Shown: positions 44,478-53,597 of the stretch, in pieces
How the letters are laid out: every line of letters starts with the position of its first letter
Numbering within the stretch: position 1 is the stretch's first letter
Notes under the pieces: model-generated
What the model was told of the DNA's origin: nothing
The model's database searches: none
The model's input: only the letters and a program-made list of their open reading frames with translations
Program-made: the position numbers and the translations under genes
From: Gleimia hominis
Lineage (GTDB): Bacteria > Actinomycetota > Actinomycetes > Actinomycetales > Actinomycetaceae
Assembly: GCF_002871945.2 (NCBI RefSeq)
Contig: NZ_CP126963.1
Span: forward strand, 1,488,001-1,552,000
Direction of reading: 5' to 3'
DNA: 64,000 bases

Positions 44478-45806
44478 TCAGTCGGCATCGGACTCTGCCA
44501 CTGTTAGGTTGCCGAAATCTGGTGCAGGCCCATGCGGATTATCTACACTCACTGCGTTCAAACCTTCTTTGAGAGCTACACGAACTTGCTGCCTAGCAAA
44601 GCTTCCCTTAAAGCTGCCTGTATTAAGTCCGCCGAAAACCGCAGTAGGAGTGTTGTTAACAAGTACCCTAAATCCTCTCGGATCTTTACACCTGTATTCA
44701 AAAGTGAGTACATACTCACCCGCTTTGGGCACCCATATGTTAGTCAAAGTAGCATCATTGTTTGCACCACCTAACCACCTGGCTACCCACCGATCCGATC
44801 TAGTATTGCCACGCAAGTAGCCATCCGCGATTGTTCGCTCGTATGGAAGCGTAGGTTGTTTCTGATAAGCACGGAAATAATCAATCTCAAATTCTTTAGG
44901 GTATGGAACACTCGGATCATACTGTCCGTTCCATCCACCTCGTTCGTTTTCATATATTCCCAACAGGGTTAACATAGGGTACCCAATCGTGGAGCGCGTT
45001 TTCGCAACCAATTCTCCATCAATCTGCATTGCCATCCCAGACTCATCCCAGTCAAATTCGAACACATGGAAGTCATCAGCAAAACTCTCTTCACCGGGTA
45101 AAGAGAATTTTTGCTTAGTTGGAAATACACCAAGAGTATCCTTCCACGGATGAACTGAAAACTGACCCCCTGTAGCATCCTTAGCACCCAAAATTTCGAA
45201 AACATCCACTTCCCCAGTTTCGCGACCATCAACATTTGAGTGCTCGGCTTCTCCCTGGTTTGCACCTATCATCCACCACGCAGTATGTGAACCGCTTCCC
45301 CTTGCTACACGCGCTCTCAGCTCAAAATGACCATACTTTTGCAGGTGCCCGCGAAAATGTTGAACTTCACGAATAGGCCCTTCGTAATCAGCCCACCTGT
45401 GCAAGTCATCTCTTTCGTAAGTTTGGATCGAAGACACTTTAGTACCAGGGTCTTTAATTGGATCCCAACCAGCTCGGTTCTTTGTTAACCGCAGTTTAAG
45501 TGTTCCATTATTCACAACATAGTCTGGTCGTGTTTCTCCGTTAGACCAGTGCGGTAAATACTCATCAAGGAAAAGTGAGTGGTTAATATCCTTCGTATTA
45601 AACTCATCCGATGCGAGTAGCACATACCCTTCCTTTTGAGGGGTATCTCGATCTATCGGCGCTTCGAAAGGTGGTAGAGCACTATAAGTGGATAGACCCT
45701 TATTAAGTTCAGCTGCATCGGTATCAACCACCACTGCAAACGTCGATACAAACGCGGCAGATAGCAATAAAACAGCAGATTTGAATACTCTCGAACGTAG
45801 CATCAT
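44478..45806 (-). CDS. Secreted GH16 glycoside hydrolase with C-terminal beta-sandwich
   Basis: 442 residues. A signal peptide (basic MMLRSRVFK, hydrophobic core, cleavage near DTDAAE) predicts export. The GH16 catalytic fold covers about 55-315: FRGHLQKYGHFELRARVARG and the active-site GEVDVFE (ExDxxE, about 198-204), then DFHVFEFDWDESGMAMQIDG. A second beta-sandwich (about 325-442, WVPKAGEYVLTFEYRC) resembles CBM35/CBM6 modules. GH16 includes laminarinases, lichenases, agarases and mucin endo-beta-galactosidases; substrate cannot be fixed here. Genetic link to GH20 favours a glycan with N-acetyl sugars. AAGGGA ribosome site. Confidence 0.82.
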   Translation of the reverse strand: MMLRSRVFKSAVLLLSAAFVSTFAVVVDTDAAELNKGLSTYSALPPFEAPIDRDTPQKEGYVLLASDEFNTKDINHSLFLDEYLPHWSNGETRPDYVVNNGTLKLRLTKNRAGWDPIKDPGTKVSSIQTYERDDLHRWADYEGPIREVQHFRGHLQKYGHFELRARVARGSGSHTAWWMIGANQGEAEHSNVDGRETGEVDVFEILGAKDATGGQFSVHPWKDTLGVFPTKQKFSLPGEESFADDFHVFEFDWDESGMAMQIDGELVAKTRSTIGYPMLTLLGIYENERGGWNGQYDPSVPYPKEFEIDYFRAYQKQPTLPYERTIADGYLRGNTRSDRWVARWLGGANNDATLTNIWVPKAGEYVLTFEYRCKDPRGFRVLVNNTPTAVFGGLNTGSFKGSFARQQVRVALKEGLNAVSVDNPHGPAPDFGNLTVAESDAD

Positions 45807-45808
45807 TC

Positions 45809-46636
45809 TTATCCCTTAATACCTGTGTAGGCTAATCCTTCTATTACGTGTTTTTGCATGGAGAAAAAGAGCGCAAAAATGGGAAGCATTGCAAGCGTGG
45901 ACGCAGCCATCATTAGTGCATACTCAGAGACGCGATACCCCGAAAGGGTAGCTATTCCAACCGATAGCGGCATGGATTCCGGTCGGCTGGTAACCACCAG
46001 AGGCCAAAGTAACTCATTCCAAGACCACAGAACGGTCGTTATTCCCACCGCAAAAAGCGATGGACGCACTAAAGGCAGCATTATTTTCCAATAGATCCGA
46101 AGATGGCCTGCACCATCCACTCGTGCTGACTCTTCTAATTCTTTCGGTAAAGCTTCAAATGCTTGCTTCATTAGGAATGTTCCAAATGCCGAGAAAAGAC
46201 CCGGCATGACAATTCCCGCAACTGTATCCAATAATCCCAAATTCTGTATTATCTGGTACTGGGGAATCAGATATATTTGCCCTGGCACCATCAGAATTAT
46301 GAGCAGTAACGCAAAGAGGAAGTTCCTGCCGCGAAAGTTCATTCTCGCGAATGCGTACCCAGCCATAGAACACAGTACTAACTGCGTAATCGTACGTATA
46401 ACTGTGATCAATACTGAAGTCACAAACTGGTTTCCAAATGGGATTTCCTTGAAAACATTCGCATAGTTCTCAATATGAATAGAATCTGGTATCAATGTCG
46501 GTGGAACAGATGAAATTTGCGCATCTGTGGAAACCGACATGAGCAACTGATACAGGAATGGGAACGCCATTATGAAACCGCCACCCAGCAGAGCTGCATG
46601 GACAAGGAAAAGAGAGTTATTACTACGTTTTCTCAT
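45809..46636 (-). CDS. Sugar ABC transporter permease (MalG type)
   Basis: 275 residues, six predicted membrane helices. The EAA loop for ATPase contact is ELEESARVDGAGHLRIYWKI. Its start overlaps the end of the next permease gene by 4 bases; 2 bases separate its stop from the GH16 gene. Membrane half of a CUT1 importer for di- or oligosaccharides. No ATPase is encoded in the cluster, so a shared MsmK-type ATPase elsewhere is needed. Confidence 0.9.
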   Translation of the reverse strand: MRKRSNNSLFLVHAALLGGGFIMAFPFLYQLLMSVSTDAQISSVPPTLIPDSIHIENYANVFKEIPFGNQFVTSVLITVIRTITQLVLCSMAGYAFARMNFRGRNFLFALLLIILMVPGQIYLIPQYQIIQNLGLLDTVAGIVMPGLFSAFGTFLMKQAFEALPKELEESARVDGAGHLRIYWKIMLPLVRPSLFAVGITTVLWSWNELLWPLVVTSRPESMPLSVGIATLSGYRVSEYALMMAASTLAMLPIFALFFSMQKHVIEGLAYTGIKG

Positions 46637-47565
46637 TGGTCAATCCATTTTTTACGGATGTGAAATTGAAAAGCTGTGACTCCACCTATTATCAGAAGAA
46701 TAATTACTGCCACTGCTGCTCCCATGCCTTTGTCGTTGTTGGTGAATGCCTCAGAGTAAAACAAGTACACCAATGATTTAGTATGTGGTAACGCTGGATT
46801 ATTAGTCCCCATAAGTGCAAATAGAGCATCGAATAACTGAAATCCACTGATGGTCTGCACGACGGTCAAGAGAAAAATTGAAGGAGCTAGCAACGGAACA
46901 GTAATTGAGAAGAATTGCTGTCGCTTTCCTGCTCCGTCTAGCGACGCTGCTTCATATAACTCATGGGGAATACCGGATATCCCAGCTGACAGTATGATGA
47001 CGTTAAAGCCTATCGATGCCCAAACCCCAAATAGACACACTGCTGCAAGTGCAAAACCGGGGGTAGTCAACCAGTAAGGCGGATTCTCAACACCAAACTT
47101 CGATAAAGCTTGGTTTACCAAACCAAAATCACCGTTAAGTAGCAGTTTCCACACAAGGGCAACCGCAACAGGCATTGCTATATAGGGCAAGAAAAACATG
47201 CCTCTATATATGCGTGCCCCTTTCAGCCCTGGAGTTGCTAATAGTGCTGACACCACCAGCGCGAGTGGGATGCCGAGCAGAATCGCCGCTACGTAAATTA
47301 GGTTGTTCATCAGCGCTGAGCTGAAATCTGAGTTCGCGAACAGGTTCTTAAAGTTCTGCAGACCAACCCATTCAACGTTGTTTCCAAAGGCGCCTGATTG
47401 CGTGAAGGAGATGTAAAAGTTCTTTACAATCGGGTAGTGGTAAAAAACAACCACTCCTAGCATCAGCGGGCCAATGAATAAGAGGGGCCACCAGCCATCG
47501 GTTTTCTTTTTCTTGGCGTGGGAGGAGCCGACGCTCCTCCCACGCCCATTAGTCGTTATTTTCAT
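46633..47565 (-). CDS. Sugar ABC transporter permease (MalF type)
   Basis: 310 residues with six helices, a Lys-rich N-terminus (AKKKKTDGWW) and EAA loop ELYEAASLDGAGKRQQFFSI. Partner of the MalG-type permease, to which it is ATGA-coupled; it begins 2 bases after the binding-protein gene. Together with the lipoprotein it would bring the released oligosaccharide into the cell. CUT1 family by size and motif. Confidence 0.9.
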   Translation of the reverse strand: MKITTNGRGRSVGSSHAKKKKTDGWWPLLFIGPLMLGVVVFYHYPIVKNFYISFTQSGAFGNNVEWVGLQNFKNLFANSDFSSALMNNLIYVAAILLGIPLALVVSALLATPGLKGARIYRGMFFLPYIAMPVAVALVWKLLLNGDFGLVNQALSKFGVENPPYWLTTPGFALAAVCLFGVWASIGFNVIILSAGISGIPHELYEAASLDGAGKRQQFFSITVPLLAPSIFLLTVVQTISGFQLFDALFALMGTNNPALPHTKSLVYLFYSEAFTNNDKGMGAAVAVIILLIIGGVTAFQFHIRKKWIDQ

Positions 47566-47567
47566 AA

Positions 47568-48866
47568 CTACTTTTCTTTAGCTAAAAGATCATTCATCTC
47601 TGAAGCAAGCGTCTTAGCGGCGTCCTCCATTGAGCCGCCTGCATCAAACGCGGGCACGAGAATTTCGTTCTCTTTCTCGTTCCACGCCGATGTATTTTTA
47701 GAAACGGGGTATGGAACTGAGTTATTCTCCGCAGAGTCGATAAAGCCCTTGAGATTCCAATCCGGAGCAACCTTCAGCCACTCATCTTGAGTTCCTACAT
47801 ATGCCGGAATTGCTGTTCCCATTTGTGCATCAACGAGCTGGGCCTCTTCAGACCCTAAGTATGCCGCAAGTGCTTGAGCCGCAGCCATTTGCTTGGTTTT
47901 TGATGACACGGCCCACGACATGCCATGGATTACTGTCGACATGTTCTTAACTTTTGGTAAGTAAGCTACGTTGTAGTCTCCAGCATCATCACCGAGTTTT
48001 TCTTTAAGAGGGCCAGCTACCCAGGAGCCATCCCACAGCATTGCGGCTTTACCGGACGAGAAGATATCTATTGGCCACGTGGTAGACATCATTTTCGTTT
48101 GTGGCATACCCCCATCGTGAATGAGATCTGCCCACAACTGTAGGCCTTTAATGGTTTCTGGCGAATCATAACCGGACTTCCCATCTTTCAGAATAGATCC
48201 TCCAGACGCAGGAACCGTGTTGTAATAGCTGGTTTGCCCTGACCCCACAATATTCGTCACAACGCCGTGGATACCTTTATCTTTGAAATGCTCACCCACT
48301 TTTACTGCTGCGTCATGGAACTCATCCCAACTCCAGTTATCTTTCGGCTCATCAACTCCGGCCTCTTTCAGAAGCTTCTTGTTATACCAGACGCCGATGG
48401 TATCGAAGTCCTTGGGAACGCCATACAGTTTATTATCGTAGGTGTATAAATCAACTAATGCCTCAGGGTACTTACCCTTATCTACTTGCTTATTCTTAGC
48501 AAGCTCTTCGAGCGGAGCAAGTTGCCCATTTGATGCGTAAAGCTGGAAATTTGGACCGTTCATCCAGAAGACATCTGGGAGATTGTCACTCTCAGCTTGA
48601 GTACGCATTTTGAGCCAGTAGTTGTCGTAGTCCTCTACCGACGGTTTCACTTCGATCTTCGGATACTTTTTGTTGAATCCTTCAATCATCTTATTTAGCG
48701 ATGGAAGCTGGTTCTTGTCCCAAATGGAAATGTTCAGCTTGGCTTTTGTGTCCGCGTTAACATCCTGAGTCTTATCACCGCCGGCATCACCTCCTCCGGA
48801 ACACCCGGCAAGAAGCAGCACAGTCGCGGCGACCGCGCAAACTCTACGTAATTTAGGGAAAAACAT
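47568..48866 (-). CDS. Sugar-binding lipoprotein of the ABC importer
   Basis: 432 residues. Lipobox LLLAGC at residues about 17-22 gives an acylated Cys; mature protein is a cluster-B type solute-binding protein with FNKKYPKIEVKPSVEDY near the start and the VWYNKKLLKEAGVDEPKDNW segment. Such proteins bind oligosaccharides with stacked aromatic residues (many Trp/Tyr here). CAGGAGG lies upstream, behind an unusually AT-rich spacer (48867-48903, with TTAATTAATTA). Substrate unknown. Confidence 0.9.
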   Translation of the reverse strand: MFFPKLRRVCAVAATVLLLAGCSGGGDAGGDKTQDVNADTKAKLNISIWDKNQLPSLNKMIEGFNKKYPKIEVKPSVEDYDNYWLKMRTQAESDNLPDVFWMNGPNFQLYASNGQLAPLEELAKNKQVDKGKYPEALVDLYTYDNKLYGVPKDFDTIGVWYNKKLLKEAGVDEPKDNWSWDEFHDAAVKVGEHFKDKGIHGVVTNIVGSGQTSYYNTVPASGGSILKDGKSGYDSPETIKGLQLWADLIHDGGMPQTKMMSTTWPIDIFSSGKAAMLWDGSWVAGPLKEKLGDDAGDYNVAYLPKVKNMSTVIHGMSWAVSSKTKQMAAAQALAAYLGSEEAQLVDAQMGTAIPAYVGTQDEWLKVAPDWNLKGFIDSAENNSVPYPVSKNTSAWNEKENEILVPAFDAGGSMEDAAKTLASEMNDLLAKEK

Positions 48867-48903
48867 CTTTGGTCCTCCTGTTAATTAATTATTTTTTTCC
48901 TTG

Positions 48904-51174
48904 TTATCTCATTGGCGAGATTGCTTGATTATTCGCGTAGTACTGCAAGAGTTTTTCAGGCAGTTCGGGTACGGTTTTTAGTTCTGAGTTGTTGCGTAGT
49001 GATTGGGTTGCTAAGTCGCCTACTGCGACTGCGTTCCACGCGTTGATTGGGTTCGCGTCAATAGAGGCACGGCCACGGATGAAATTAATGAACTCAGCTA
49101 CTTTCTTTCTGTCCGCATCATTGTGTCCCCGCTCGTCGCCCACAATCGGGATTTCCAAATCTGCTTTTGCAGAGTAAGTAGTTCTACGCGTCCAAACCTT
49201 CACCACACCACCGTCTGAATCACCGAAGTTCTCCAACCGCCCATCCGTGCCAATCACCGTGTAGTTACGCCAGTAATCAGGTGTGTAATGGCACTGCACA
49301 TATGATGCCAGCACGTCATTGTTAAACCGCATGTTCACCATATACAAGTCCTCCACATCAACAATTTCGTTGAGGCCCTTCTGACTCAAAGGCGGCCAGT
49401 TCTCTAACGAAAAGAACTCCCCCATCAGCTGGTCACTCCGATCCGCCCGGTCTTCAATCTGCGAATACAACGACTGCTGTCCCATCGCCGTAACCACTTT
49501 CGTGTACGAGCCACCCAGCCAATGCATAACGTCAATATCGTGCGCGCCCTTTTGCAACAACAACGAATTGCTCTTCGACCTATCCGCATGCCAATCCTTA
49601 AAGTAATAATCACCCCCATTCCCAACAAAATGGCGACACCAAATCGCCTTAATATCCCCAATCACACCGCTCGTAACCACATCACGCATAGCCCGAACCA
49701 CCGCCATATGCCGCATATTGTGTCCCACGTACAAACGCGTTCCAGTCCGATACGCCACATCAAGAATCCGCGTTGCATCCTCAACCGAAATCGCCATCGG
49801 CTTCTCCAAATACACCGCAACCCCAGCCTCAAGAAGCGCAATCGACACCTCAGCATGCGTAAAATCTGGCGTCAACACAAAAGCACAATCAATATCCGCA
49901 TCAACCACCTCCGCAATCGTCTTAACTACAGGAATATCCCGGCCCAACTGCTGCCTAACCCGCTGCTTCGCCAGTGGATGCGGATCACACACCAACACAA
50001 TCTGCGCATTCAACTCCGCACGCTCCACCTCCAACGCAAACGAAGAACGCGCCCCCGCACCAATCACCGCAACCCGCAGCCGACGCTGCGAACCCACCGG
50101 CCCGCTCAAAGCAACAGACGGAAACGCCGCCCGCACCGTACTCACCGACTCCGGTTTCAACCGCACCACCGCAGGCGCGCCAAACAAACGCTGCACCAAC
50201 TGCTCAACGCCAAGAACCGTGGCCCCAACCAACGCCGCCTCAGCCCCAAACGCGTTCCCCACAATCGGTATCGACGGCGCCCCATTGCGATGCATGCGCG
50301 TTAACTCACGTTTCACCTCCTCAACCTGCTCGCCATCCACCAGGTCTGCAGCCCCCAAAACCACACACTCCGGCCGCACCACCGCACACACCGCCCCAAT
50401 CGACAACGCGATTCTTCTGGTACGAGTCAACGCATCCGCCTGCCCCGCATGGGCATTAAGCTCTGCCCCCAGGAAGTCCGCTATCTCCCCAGCGCTGCCA
50501 CCCACGCCCTCATGAATCCGCCCATCAATAACCAAACCCGTGTTAACAGCCTGACCAATATCCACATACAACAAACCCGAATCCGCCCCGCCCGGCCGCG
50601 CAGAATACTCCGCCAACGCCACAAGATTCAGATTGTTATTCACCAACACATCGCAGTTAAACACGTCTTCGAGCCGCTTCTTGAGGGGAAAATTCGCCCA
50701 CTGCGGCACCATCTCAGAACGACTAACAACTCCCCCATCAACCACGCCAGTTACCGCAACGGAAACCAACTCAGGCTCATCGCCTTGCAAAAACTCATTC
50801 GCAGCCTTGACCACGCGCTCAAACCGCGCCTCACGCGACAATGTCGAATCCAACGTGCCCGTGTGAACCCGTAAAACCGCCCCATCCAGACCCGCCAGAG
50901 AAAACCCGATCCGATTGTCCATCAACCACACCCCAAGTGTGAGCATCGAACCAGCGACCAAACGGTACTTCGAAGCGGGACGCCCAGACGTAGCCACGTT
51001 TTCTTCCAACTCATCCACCACGCCACGCTGAATCAACGCATCCAACGCCGCTTTAACAGTAGGTCGCGAGCTATCCAAGCGTTCCACCAACTGGCTTATA
51101 GTGGCAGATCCCCGCGCATGCAAAACCTGCGCTACCGACGCCGCAGCAGGGCTAATGTCTTCCGCGAAACCCAT
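48904..51174 (-). CDS. Fused ROK-family regulator and Gfo/Idh/MocA oxidoreductase
   Basis: 756 residues from the ATG at 51174 (AAGGGAG 8 bases upstream; GTG at 51177 is possible). Three parts. Residues 1-70: winged helix (ATISQLVERLDSSRPTVKAAL). About 72-330: ROK fold with YVDIGQAVNTGLVIDG and GVGGSAGEIADF; the usual Cys-rich zinc motif is missing and kinase residues look degraded, as in ROK regulators such as NagC. About 365-756: NAD(P)-binding Gfo/Idh/MocA domain with RVAVIGAGAR, LEKPMAI (the conserved Glu-Lys-Pro), HNMRHMAVVRA and GAHDIDVMHWLGG. First gene of the glycan operon. A sensor and a sugar-modifying or sugar-sensing enzyme are thus one protein. Confidence 0.88.
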   Translation of the reverse strand: MGFAEDISPAAASVAQVLHARGSATISQLVERLDSSRPTVKAALDALIQRGVVDELEENVATSGRPASKYRLVAGSMLTLGVWLMDNRIGFSLAGLDGAVLRVHTGTLDSTLSREARFERVVKAANEFLQGDEPELVSVAVTGVVDGGVVSRSEMVPQWANFPLKKRLEDVFNCDVLVNNNLNLVALAEYSARPGGADSGLLYVDIGQAVNTGLVIDGRIHEGVGGSAGEIADFLGAELNAHAGQADALTRTRRIALSIGAVCAVVRPECVVLGAADLVDGEQVEEVKRELTRMHRNGAPSIPIVGNAFGAEAALVGATVLGVEQLVQRLFGAPAVVRLKPESVSTVRAAFPSVALSGPVGSQRRLRVAVIGAGARSSFALEVERAELNAQIVLVCDPHPLAKQRVRQQLGRDIPVVKTIAEVVDADIDCAFVLTPDFTHAEVSIALLEAGVAVYLEKPMAISVEDATRILDVAYRTGTRLYVGHNMRHMAVVRAMRDVVTSGVIGDIKAIWCRHFVGNGGDYYFKDWHADRSKSNSLLLQKGAHDIDVMHWLGGSYTKVVTAMGQQSLYSQIEDRADRSDQLMGEFFSLENWPPLSQKGLNEIVDVEDLYMVNMRFNNDVLASYVQCHYTPDYWRNYTVIGTDGRLENFGDSDGGVVKVWTRRTTYSAKADLEIPIVGDERGHNDADRKKVAEFINFIRGRASIDANPINAWNAVAVGDLATQSLRNNSELKTVPELPEKLLQYYANNQAISPMR

Positions 51175-51320
51175 CACAAACGCTCCCTTACGTTAAGTTA
51201 TTTCGATAGTCGGCAACCACTTATGGATACGAGTTTAACATGGGTTTGGTTCAGCCGTACTCACTTAAACAACACACGCAGCATCGCATCACCCCCAGCC
51301 GATCATGTACACTAGAGGCC

Positions 51321-51407
51321 GATCCCTCGTGTGACGGTATCTCCTGAACCTCCCCAGGGCCGGAAGGCAGCAAGGATAGGGTAGCTCTGCCGGGTACATG
51401 AGGGATC
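51321..51407 (+). ncRNA. ffs: 4.5S-type signal recognition particle RNA
   Basis: Ends pair as GATCCCTCGTGT with ACATGAGGGATC, and the internal core CAGGGCCGGAAGGCAGCAAG matches the SRP helix 8 tetraloop region bound by Ffh. Exact ends are uncertain by a few bases; a short T-run follows. Confidence 0.9.
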
Positions 51408-51454
51408 CTTTTACACCTCAAGGCACACTACGCATTACACCCAGCCGCGCCTAA

Positions 51455-51470
51455 CCTAACTCATGTTAGG
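51455..51470 (+). promoter_or_regulatory. Palindromic operator candidate before the metal ATPase
   Basis: CCTAAC-TCAT-GTTAGG is a perfect 6-4-6 inverted repeat 82 bases before the ATPase ATG, with a third CCTAAC directly before. It resembles DtxR/IdeR half sites (TTAGGTTAG-like) and could be bound by a metal-responsive regulator. Confidence 0.55.
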
Positions 51471-51551
51471 ATATCCTTTACTTTGCTATCACGCGGTTAG
51501 TTCAGCCTTGTCTTGCTAGATATTCTGCTGGTTTTCAAGAACAATAAGAAT

Positions 51552-53459
51552 ATGCAAAGAATTGTTAGCTTCCTAAAACGCTACCCAGAACTAGCGGCAA
51601 CCCTCGCGGTCGGAATCACCGCAGCCCCCATGGCGTGGGCACACCAGCCGTGGGTCCAATGGTACGTCTCCGCATTCGCACTCATCATGGCTGCAATCCT
51701 TGCGTGGAACATGGTTAAAGAAATCATGGCTGGCGCATGGGGCGTCGACCTGCTCGCAATCACCGCAATCATCTCCACCGTCCTCGTAGGCGAATACTGG
51801 GCCGCCCTAATCGTCTGCCTCATGCTGTCCGGCGGTGAAGCCCTAGAAGACTACGCTGGTCAACGTGCCCGCAGCCAACTCACCGGACTCCTCGAAGGCG
51901 CTCCCACCACCGCACACAAACTAGACGGCAACGACATCCCCACCGACGTCGCAATCGAAACCATCGAAATCGGCGACCACCTCCTCATCCGCCCCGGTGA
52001 AGTCATCCCCGTAGACGGCACTTTGCAATCCGACACAGCACTAACCGAAGAATCCTCCCTCACGGGCGAACCACTTCCCGTCGAACACAAAAAAGGCGAC
52101 AAAATTCTCTCCGGCGGAGTAAACGGTTCCGACGCCATCACCATCACCGCCACCGCCCGCGCCGCAGACTCCGAATACCAAAAGATAATCGAACTCGTTC
52201 AACAAGCGCAGGACTCACAAGCTCCCGTGGTGCGACTCGCAGACCGCGTAGCTGTTCCCTTCACCATCATCGCGTTCATAATCGCAGGGGTAGCCTTCTG
52301 GATATCCGGAGACCCAGTGCGCATCGCCCAAGTGCTCGTAGTAGCCACCCCCTGCCCACTCCTCATCGCCGCGCCCGTCGCCTTCCTCGCAGGCATGAAC
52401 CGAGCCGCAAAAGAAGGCATCATCATCAAAGACTCCGGCACCCTCGAACGCCTCGCAAAAATCCAAACCATTGCGATCGACAAAACCGGAACACTCACCC
52501 ACGGACACCCCGAACTCATCCGCATCCTAATCGACCAAAATTTCGACGCCCAAGACGTGCTCGCAAAAGCCGCGGCAGTGGAAACCCACTCCTCTCACCC
52601 GCTCGCAGCCGCAGTCGTCACCGCCGCACAAGAACTCGGCACCCCGACTCCACCCGCCACCGGCGTGTCAGAAAAAACTGGTAAAGGCGTAATCGGCACC
52701 GTCAGTGGTCAACTCGTCGAAGTGGGCTCTGGCCGCTGGCTCGACCAAAACCAACGCGCCCCCGAACCTCAAGCCGGACAAATCCTCATCCACATACGCA
52801 TTGACAACCAGTGGGCCGGTGCGTTCGTAATGCAAGACGTGTTACGCAAGGATGCGAAAACCACAATTGAAACCTTCAAAAACTCCGGGGTGGAACACGT
52901 CATGATGATCACCGGTGACGGTGAAACCACCGCAAAGTCCATCGCCCACGAAGTGGGAATCGACGAAGTGCACGCCTCCCTACTGCCCAAACAGAAAGTG
53001 GACACCGTTAAAACCGCTTCCCATCCCGTAGCCGCAGTTGGTGACGGCGTCAACGACGCCCCAGTGCTCGCCACCGCAGACGTGGGAATCGCGATGGGCG
53101 CACGCGGCTCCTCCGCCGCCTCCGAATCCGCCGACGTAGTGGTAATGCACGACGACATCTACCGCGCATCCCGCACCATCACCATCGGCAAACGCACCAT
53201 GCGCGTCGCCATGCAAGCAATCGGCATTGGGATCGGCCTATCGATACTACTGATGATCATCGGTGCCGCCGGCATAATGCCCGCCGTGGTCGGTGCATTC
53301 ATGCAAGAAATCGTTGACCTCGCATGCATCCTCTGGGCCCTGCTCGCCGCCCGCCCCTCCAAAGAAGAAATCCCCGTCGAAGACGTACTGGCCGCCAACT
53401 CGCAAAACACGAAACGAACTGAATACCGCTCCCTATCCGAACTCGTTGAACGCGCCTGA
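51552..53459 (+). CDS. P1B-type heavy-metal ATPase (TPCP/QEIVD type)
   Basis: 635 residues from the ATG at 51552 (a TTG at 51513 is possible; ribosome sites are weak). All P-type marks are present: actuator SLTGEPLPV, phosphorylation site DKTGTLTHG (about 309), HP-type SSHPLAAA, GDGVNDAPVL. Membrane ion motifs are TPCP in helix 6 (about 265) and QEIVD in helix 8 (about 585). That pair marks the P1B-5 group (Nia-like) linked to nickel/iron export, unlike the CPC/CPH copper or zinc types. No N-terminal metal-binding CxxC domain. Likely metal efflux, possibly iron-responsive. Confidence 0.82.
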   Translation: MQRIVSFLKRYPELAATLAVGITAAPMAWAHQPWVQWYVSAFALIMAAILAWNMVKEIMAGAWGVDLLAITAIISTVLVGEYWAALIVCLMLSGGEALEDYAGQRARSQLTGLLEGAPTTAHKLDGNDIPTDVAIETIEIGDHLLIRPGEVIPVDGTLQSDTALTEESSLTGEPLPVEHKKGDKILSGGVNGSDAITITATARAADSEYQKIIELVQQAQDSQAPVVRLADRVAVPFTIIAFIIAGVAFWISGDPVRIAQVLVVATPCPLLIAAPVAFLAGMNRAAKEGIIIKDSGTLERLAKIQTIAIDKTGTLTHGHPELIRILIDQNFDAQDVLAKAAAVETHSSHPLAAAVVTAAQELGTPTPPATGVSEKTGKGVIGTVSGQLVEVGSGRWLDQNQRAPEPQAGQILIHIRIDNQWAGAFVMQDVLRKDAKTTIETFKNSGVEHVMMITGDGETTAKSIAHEVGIDEVHASLLPKQKVDTVKTASHPVAAVGDGVNDAPVLATADVGIAMGARGSSAASESADVVVMHDDIYRASRTITIGKRTMRVAMQAIGIGIGLSILLMIIGAAGIMPAVVGAFMQEIVDLACILWALLAARPSKEEIPVEDVLAANSQNTKRTEYRSLSELVERA

Positions 53460-53597
53460 TGTCAGCACCAAGCGGAAAGTCTAGTACTATCACTGACAGC
53501 GAAAAAACCGCGCCAAATCAACCCATAATCGGGTGAGTTACCGCTCAAAACGCGACCAAATCGCGCATAAACCACTGTTCCGTGCCAAGGTTTAAAC

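Noticed and set aside
49522-50515. Plus-strand frames of 260-265 codons opposite the regulator-oxidoreductase fusion
   Set aside because: Asn/Arg/His-rich antisense translations with no family features, while the minus strand has ROK and Gfo motifs.
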